Assembly: GCA_025362765.1 (NCBI GenBank)
Contig: JANYFI010000353.1
Location: 1 to 10,678, forward strand
Direction of reading: 5' to 3'
Length of the DNA: 10,678 nt
Source of the DNA: Ferruginibacter sp.
Lineage (GTDB): Bacteria; Bacteroidota; Bacteroidia; Chitinophagales; Chitinophagaceae
Numbering within the stretch: the first letter of the stretch is position 1; every line of letters starts with the position of its first letter. The translations under genes and the position numbers were made by a program. The notes beneath the pieces are model-generated. The model had not been told where the DNA came from. It saw nothing but the letters and a program-made list of their open reading frames with translations, and did no database searches. Positions 7,341 through 10,678 of this stretch are shown here, one piece after another.

Positions 7341-8264
7341 TTACTTTTCAACACTTACCAGCGCCGAATCGGCCAACCCATATCCTCCTTTTACAATTAT
7401 TTTATCGCTGGCTGTTATACCCGATTCAACTTCTTTTAAAGAATCATTTTGAGACCCAACAGTAACAGGTATCCGCAATGCCAAAGAATCATTTACCAGT
7501 TTCATCACCCAAAACTCATCCTGTGTTTCATTGGTTTGGATCGCGGTAAGTGGCAGGCAAAGGGCGTTTAATTTTTGCTTCATGGGTATCCTTACCAACA
7601 GGTTCATGTTTTCAGGCAACTGGTCACTCGCAGGCAGGTGAATAAAATACTGCTGGGTCTGAGAAGCGGCATCAATTACAGGAACGCTTAATGTAATGGC
7701 GGTATTTATTTTTTTGCCATCGGGCAATACTACCTGGCAGCTGCGGCCATTGTAAACAAACGCATGGTATTCGTACGGCACGTTTACAGCAAGTACCAGT
7801 GAAGAAGGAATAGTAACCGTGGCGATGACATCCCCTTCATTCACAAAATCGCCGGCAATATAATTTACTGCCGTTATAAACCCGGCTGCACTGGTAGTAA
7901 TTTTTATAGGTTGTTGAAATTGTTTAAGCGAGGGCTCCCGCAGGTCAATACTTTTTAACGCATCCTGTTCTTTTGTTTTAATGGAACAAAAGACCGAACC
8001 AGATGCAATACGATCGCCTACTTTCCAGGGTATTTGAATAATATATCCTGCAATATTGGCCCTTACCACTACTTTTTTTTGAAAAACCGTATTGCCGTTC
8101 AATTCCAAAAAATCGGTAAGCGATTGCCTGGTAGGCTGTACAATCGTAACAGCTGTTTTAATGGGCACCGTAGCTTCCTCAGCAGCCATTTCCTTTTGTT
8201 TACAGGACGCCGGCAGCAATATTATTGCAAATAAAATTATCCGGTAATTTTGTATTAGTTGCAT
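7341..8264 (-). CDS. Periplasmic adaptor (membrane fusion protein), lipoprotein-like, of RND pump
   Basis: A 307-residue adaptor that should link the RND permease to the outer membrane factor. I start it at the ATG at 8264, 13 bases after the stop of the upstream gene and just behind a purine-rich TGGCGG. A longer frame from 8360 would overlap the upstream gene and bury the signal peptide. Residues 1-20 are hydrophobic and end LLPASC, so Cys21 is probably lipidated, although Pro at -3 is not ideal. The lipoyl-type half-motifs lie at about 65-97 (IAGYIIQIPWKVGDRI) and 120-150 (SAAGFITAVNYIAGDFVNEGD). They are joined by only about 22 residues (98-119), so the coiled-coil hairpin is nearly absent. 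Beta-barrel and membrane-proximal domains follow (to 307; VGSQNDSLKEVESGI and KIIVKGGYGLADSA are typical). It is second in the operon. Family is certain, substrate unknown. Confidence 0.9.
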   Translation of the reverse strand: MQLIQNYRIILFAIILLPASCKQKEMAAEEATVPIKTAVTIVQPTRQSLTDFLELNGNTVFQKKVVVRANIAGYIIQIPWKVGDRIASGSVFCSIKTKEQDALKSIDLREPSLKQFQQPIKITTSAAGFITAVNYIAGDFVNEGDVIATVTIPSSLVLAVNVPYEYHAFVYNGRSCQVVLPDGKKINTAITLSVPVIDAASQTQQYFIHLPASDQLPENMNLLVRIPMKQKLNALCLPLTAIQTNETQDEFWVMKLVNDSLALRIPVTVGSQNDSLKEVESGITASDKIIVKGGYGLADSALVSVEK

Positions 8265-8277
8265 CCGCCAAATGGTT

Positions 8278-9555
8278 TTACCAGTTATAATAATTGTATT
8301 GATTGGTGTATAACAAAACATTGGTTGTTGCCAGCGCTTTATTTTTTTGTGTGATAGCATAGTCCTGTAAAGCGTTGATATAATCCATTACAGATACCTG
8401 ACCCTTAATTACTTTATCCTTAATGATATCAAGCAATAATTCCTGCTTTTGTATTTGCTGATCAAGCAATGTAAGCGTTTGTTGCCATTGTATTATTTGT
8501 TGCTTTGCATTGCGCAAATTATTCTGCTGAAGCAAAGCGGCACTGTTTCGGTACCCCTGCAGGTTTTGCAGCAATATACTATTTTGCCGCTCATTTAATT
8601 TTCGTTGCCTGCCGTCGTAAATAGGCACTACCAAATGCACGCCCGCATTTAAACCTGCATTGTGCGGAAGGTTGGCAATGTCTGATGAATAAATACCAGT
8701 AGAGCCTTGTGCACTTAGCTGCGTTTTGTATTTTAGGTTAAACACATTTTGCTGAGCTGCCAGGTTCAGGCTGTCCAGCCTGAATTTTTGAGCATAATAA
8801 TACATTCCCGGTGATGGCTGCAATGTTATTTCAGGGGGTGCTAATTCAAAAATGGCAGTATCAGCAATTGCTGTAAGATTTTTCAGCAATCCGATACCGT
8901 TGGTGTAAGCAAATTGCAACTGCAGCAGATCATTGCGGCTGGTAGTTTGCTGAATATCCAGCAACAAATAATCGTTTTGTTGCAGCAGTCCCTGTTTTAC
9001 CAAGGCCGTTACGAACGGTTTTCTCGACTCCAGCTGGTCAATAATTTTCTGTAGGTAATCGGTTTGCTGCTTAAACTGGTAAGTAATGATGTATTGATCA
9101 AGAATGGCTTTTTTTAAATCCTGCTCCAGTTGCTTCCGGCTTACAGCCGAAATTTCACTTTGTATTTTATTTTGCTCGTACAAAGGTTTTACCAGTGCGT
9201 TGTTGAAAATAGGTATGGCCACATTTAATTGCCCTGCATATAAGCCCCCATTGCTCAGAGCAGCATCGTATCCAAACGCTTTAGGCGATGGGTTAGGTGT
9301 AATACTTATTACCCTGCCATTGTTAAAAAAGAAGGGCGAAAATATATAGTCTGCCGTAAAATTTACCTGGGGCTTTTTAGTTTGAGCCCTAATAATTTCC
9401 TGCTGGATATTGAAAAACTGTTGTAGGTTGGTGTTTTCTGTAAGCGCCGGATTATTTTTTAATCCCTCACCAATAAAGTAAGCGGCATTTTTATATTGAG
9501 CCAGGCAGAAAAAAGGCAACAAAAAAAACAGGGGTAACAGCAATAGTTTAGACAT
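8278..9555 (-). CDS. TolC-family outer membrane factor of the RND pump
   Basis: A 425-residue outer-membrane channel subunit (OEP/TolC family), expected to trimerise and form the exit duct of the pump. The start is the ATG at 9555 (MSKLLLL); a TTG one codon upstream would add only one residue. Residues 1-20 are a signal peptide, with cleavage probably after CLA before QYKN. Two long-helix repeats follow. The first contains QQEIIRAQTKKPQVNFTADY and ends in strand-like GQLNVAIPIFNNALVKPLYEQNK. The second contains LSAQGSTGIYSS, GVHLVVPIYDGRQRKLNERQN and a final helix VIKGQVSVMDYINALQDY. The V-x-x-P-I/L-F/Y-D/N-x-x pattern before each long helix is a TolC hallmark. It is glutamine-rich throughout. 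It is the first gene of the operon and the stop is 13 bases before the adaptor start. Length is typical of CusC/CzcC-type proteins. Confidence 0.93.
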   Translation of the reverse strand: MSKLLLLPLFFLLPFFCLAQYKNAAYFIGEGLKNNPALTENTNLQQFFNIQQEIIRAQTKKPQVNFTADYIFSPFFFNNGRVISITPNPSPKAFGYDAALSNGGLYAGQLNVAIPIFNNALVKPLYEQNKIQSEISAVSRKQLEQDLKKAILDQYIITYQFKQQTDYLQKIIDQLESRKPFVTALVKQGLLQQNDYLLLDIQQTTSRNDLLQLQFAYTNGIGLLKNLTAIADTAIFELAPPEITLQPSPGMYYYAQKFRLDSLNLAAQQNVFNLKYKTQLSAQGSTGIYSSDIANLPHNAGLNAGVHLVVPIYDGRQRKLNERQNSILLQNLQGYRNSAALLQQNNLRNAKQQIIQWQQTLTLLDQQIQKQELLLDIIKDKVIKGQVSVMDYINALQDYAITQKNKALATTNVLLYTNQYNYYNW

Positions 9556-9780
9556 CAATATTGATAATTTATTTTTCGATTACAATTAATTCATACAACC
9601 TTTTCAATAAACAATTACCGGCTGCATCCCAACAATCAATTACCCAACTCTTTGCAATATTAATTATCAATTTTGAAGATATTCTGATTTGTTATTCTTG
9701 CTCTTTATTTTTTTTTCTCAGACTACCTGGTTGATGCAAAAAAATCATTCCGTATTATTCAACCGCCATAGACGCTAAAA
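9556..9780. other. Upstream region of the efflux operon, no gene seen
   Basis: This AT-rich stretch separates the efflux operon from the DUF2383 gene and should contain the operon promoter on the minus strand. I see no exact TAnnTTTG box. AT-rich candidates such as TAATTGTTTATTG (minus strand, near 9620-9608) are weak. There is no open frame with a recognisable protein and no strong operator-like inverted repeat. Confidence 0.35.
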
Positions 9781-9802
9781 TGGCCCGCTTGTCAGCAGGC
9801 CA
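9776..9802 (-). terminator. Probable terminator of the DUF2383 gene
   Basis: TGGCCCGC (9781-9788) and GCAGGCCA (9795-9802) form an 8-bp stem with a 6-base loop. On the minus-strand RNA the only imperfect position is a G-U wobble, whereas on the plus strand it would be a C-A mismatch, so the structure fits minus-strand transcription. A short TTTT follows (9780 down to 9777). It lies about 40 bases after the stop of the DUF2383 gene. The T-run is short, so strength is uncertain. Confidence 0.55.
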
Positions 9803-9840
9803 CTACAATTATTTGATGCATTTGATTGTGTTCAAATATT

Positions 9841-10296
9841 CTATGCGGTTTGATTTCTTAAATCTTTGATTTCGTCGTGCGCCCTCCGCAGTAATTCCTT
9901 TTGATCCCGTATCGTTTCTCTTAAAAACTGGGGCAAATGCTCTTCACCCAATGCATCGCTGTAAGCTCTTTGTGCGGCATCTTCTCCTGCTTCGCAGTTA
10001 GCCAAAATCATATCGCTGTCGTGACCTGTAAAAATGGCCTTTACGTCCATCCACGCCCGGTAAATTTTTCCGCTTGCCATGGTGCCTTCTGCCATTGGAG
10101 CACCTAACACCTGTACTTCTCTCCCCAGTTCATTGCGCAATTCACGGCTTTTATCAATCATCTTTTCAAACATTCTTGCAAGGTCTGCATCGTCACCTTT
10201 TAATTCTTCAATTGCTTTTTCGTATCCTTCAATACGGTCGCTGTTGATCATAATCAGCTCATTCAGCGTTTCTATTGTTGCTTGTTTATTTTCCAT
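9841..10296 (-). CDS. PA2169/DUF2383-family four-helix-bundle protein
   Basis: A 151-residue cytoplasmic protein with no signal peptide or membrane segment. It is almost wholly helical and matches the PA2169/DUF2383 family, which has a ferritin-like four-helix-bundle fold. Typical segments are TIETLNELIMINSDRIEGYEKA at the N-terminus, a middle RELRNELGREVQVLG, then SGKIYRAWMDVKAIFTGHD, CEAGEDAAQRAYSDAL, and a C-terminal QFLRETIRDQKELLRRAHDEI helix. Acidic and histidine residues are present, but I cannot show a metal site. Members are widespread in Bacteroidota and Proteobacteria, and their function is not established; some are thought to be stress-linked. It is a single gene, bounded by a probable terminator on the left and AT-rich intergenic DNA on the right. 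Start chosen at the first ATG; there is no Shine-Dalgarno. Confidence 0.88.
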   Translation of the reverse strand: MENKQATIETLNELIMINSDRIEGYEKAIEELKGDDADLARMFEKMIDKSRELRNELGREVQVLGAPMAEGTMASGKIYRAWMDVKAIFTGHDSDMILANCEAGEDAAQRAYSDALGEEHLPQFLRETIRDQKELLRRAHDEIKDLRNQTA

Positions 10297-10476
10297 AATT
10301 ATTTTTTTAATGATAGATAAAATTCCATGCCAGTCTCATTACCGCAAAATAAATGAAGTCCTGATTTTACAATAGAAGATAGTAAGACAATTATCCAATC
10401 CCCTTACGTTGAAGATATTTGGAAACAATGGATCAACATTTAAAGTATTTATGAGACAGCATTTCACAAAAACGCC
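10297..10476. other. AT-rich intergenic region before the tRNA locus, no gene seen
   Basis: This stretch contains the divergent upstream regions of the DUF2383 gene (minus) and the tRNA locus (plus). I see no coding frame with a recognisable product, no repeat of note and no strong hairpin. Confidence 0.4.
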
Positions 10477-10484
10477 TATATTTG
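10477..10484 (+). promoter_or_regulatory. Bacteroidota -7 promoter box driving the tRNA locus
   Basis: TATATTTG is an exact match to the Bacteroidota -7 consensus TAnnTTTG recognised by their primary sigma factor. It lies about 20 bases before the tRNA-like copy and about 110 before the intact tRNA. I found no clear -33 TTG at the usual 19-22-base spacing, which is not rare for strong tRNA promoters. Transcription would start around 10490 and read through the broken copy into the intact tRNA. Confidence 0.55.
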
Positions 10485-10486
10485 CA

Positions 10487-10502
10487 CCCCGAAATGTCGG
10501 GG
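10487..10502 (+). repeat. 6-bp perfect hairpin overlapping the 5' end of the tRNA-like copy
   Basis: CCCCGA (10487-10492) pairs perfectly with TCGGGG (10497-10502) across a 4-base loop. The right arm is the 5' acceptor strand of the broken tRNA copy, so in the transcript this strand would be taken up by the leader rather than by a 3' acceptor. No T-run follows, so it is not an intrinsic terminator. Confidence 0.6.
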
Positions 10503-10504
10503 GT

Positions 10505-10520
10505 ATCTGCCACGGCGGAT
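10505..10520. repeat. GC-rich palindrome 1 in the tRNA-like copy
   Basis: ATCTGCCACGGCGGAT is a near-perfect 16-base palindrome that sits where the 5' D-arm of the tRNA should be. It matches palindrome 2 at 13 of 16 positions in either orientation, so the two are likely copies of one element and could also pair with each other. Confidence 0.7.
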
Positions 10521-10540
10521 GGTTAGAGCATCGTATTCAT

Positions 10541-10556
10541 ATCCGCCGCGGCGGAC
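10541..10556. repeat. GC-rich palindrome 2 in the tRNA-like copy
   Basis: ATCCGCCGCGGCGGAC contains the perfect 14-base palindrome TCCGCCGCGGCGGA (10542-10555). It replaces the 3' anticodon stem and variable region of the tRNA copy, just after the anticodon. Its GC content is far above that of the surrounding DNA. Confidence 0.75.
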
Positions 10557-10594
10557 GGCAGTTCAAGTCTGCATAAAAACTTGAAAAAATATTT

Positions 10595-10668
10595 GTCGGG
10601 GTAGCTCAGCTGGTTAGAGCATCGGATTCATAACCCGAAGGTCGGCAGTTCAAGTCTGCTTCCCGATA
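10595..10668 (+). tRNA. tRNA-Met (CAT), elongator type; could be tRNA-Ile2
   Basis: A complete cloverleaf folds. The acceptor GTCGGGG pairs with TCCCGAT (10661-10667), with G-U at both ends, and the discriminator is A10668. The D-stem is GCTC/GAGC with loop AGCTGGTTA. The anticodon stem is TCGGA/CCCGA, with an A-C mismatch next to the loop TTCATAA; the anticodon CAT is at 10629-10631. The variable loop is AGGTC, the T-stem GGCAG/CTGCT and the loop TTCAAGT. CCA is not encoded (CTA follows). The D-stem pair C11-G24 is not the A-T pair usual in initiators, so this is an elongator Met tRNA or the lysidine-modified Ile tRNA; sequence alone does not separate them securely. Confidence 0.93.
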
Positions 10669-10678
10669 CTAAGCCCCT

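Larger units (their letters stand above)
10496..10572 (+). pseudogene. Broken tandem copy of tRNA-Met(CAT) interrupted by two palindromes
   Basis: This segment aligns with the intact tRNA at 10595-10668. GTCGGGG at the 5' end is shared (with one extra G). TGGTTAGAGCATCG (10520-10533) is identical, ATTCATA follows with one change before it, and CGGCAGTTCAAGTCTGC (10556-10572) is identical. The 5' D-arm strand is replaced by TCTGCCACGGCGGA, and the anticodon-stem/variable part by CCGCCGCGGCGGA. After the T-arm the 3' acceptor TCCCGAT is replaced by ATAAAAAC. No cloverleaf with acceptor and D-stem pairing can form, so I call it a tRNA pseudogene. The anticodon triplet CAT is still present (10538-10540). 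Whether its transcript has a role is unknown. Confidence 0.75.

Noticed and set aside
8265..8360. A longer adaptor frame beginning at 8360
   Set aside because: It would overlap the end of the outer membrane factor gene and put 32 residues before an evident lipoprotein-type signal peptide; the ATG at 8264 fits spacing and signal better.
9556..9558. TTG as start of the outer membrane factor
   Set aside because: The next codon is an ATG that gives a normal signal peptide; the TTG adds one residue and has no ribosome binding site.
10079..10375. Plus-strand open frame opposite the DUF2383 gene
   Set aside because: It is the antisense of a well-matched helical protein gene; its serine/isoleucine-rich translation is typical of a shadow frame.
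10496..10668. Integration (att) site duplication at the tRNA
   Set aside because: An att repeat would copy only the 3' end of the tRNA. Here the copy spans 5', anticodon and T-arm blocks and lacks the 3' acceptor, and no integrase is in the window.
1..10678. CRISPR array, insertion sequence or prophage genes
   Set aside because: No regularly spaced direct repeats, transposase, integrase or phage structural genes are visible.

Overview
The window looks like chromosomal DNA from a Bacteroidota bacterium, probably near the Chitinophagaceae. It is AT-rich, its starts mostly lack Shine-Dalgarno sequences, one promoter carries the Bacteroidota -7 box TAnnTTTG, and the protein families (PepSY-like periplasmic protein, DUF2383 protein, Bacteroidota-style OmpR/histidine kinase pair, CBA efflux) fit that group. 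The genus assignment is inference.

Layout, left to right. A secreted YVTN/YncE-like beta-propeller gene on the minus strand is cut by the left edge (1-779). Divergent from it, on the plus strand, is a two-component pair: an OmpR-type response regulator (946-1623) and a membrane sensor kinase (1643-2905). The rest of the protein genes are on the minus strand. They are a small exported PepSY-like protein (2979-3410) with a clear intrinsic terminator between it and the kinase, a half-size EamA/DMT membrane protein (3575-3988), and a complete tripartite efflux operon. That operon is transcribed from right to left: TolC-type outer membrane factor (9555 to 8278), periplasmic adaptor (8264 to 7341), then RND permease (7192 to 4157). 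Further right are a DUF2383/PA2169-type four-helix protein (9841-10296, minus) and, at the right end, a plus-strand tRNA with anticodon CAT (10595-10668).

Working together: the outer membrane factor, adaptor and permease should form one envelope-spanning pump. The permease carries what looks like a CusA-type proton relay (Asp396, Glu917, Lys950), but the one CusA copper-site methionine position I can align is not a methionine, so the substrate is open. The nearby two-component system, with its PepSY-like neighbour, is a plausible regulator of envelope or efflux functions; that link rests only on proximity.

The most unusual feature is just upstream of the tRNA. Behind a good -7 promoter box lies a broken copy of the same tRNA in which two short GC-rich palindromes (10505-10520 and 10541-10556) replace the 5' half of the D arm and the anticodon-stem/variable region. 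The 3' acceptor strand is missing, while two internal blocks stay exact. It looks like a tandem tRNA duplicate invaded by palindromic mini-elements, or a small structured RNA made from one.
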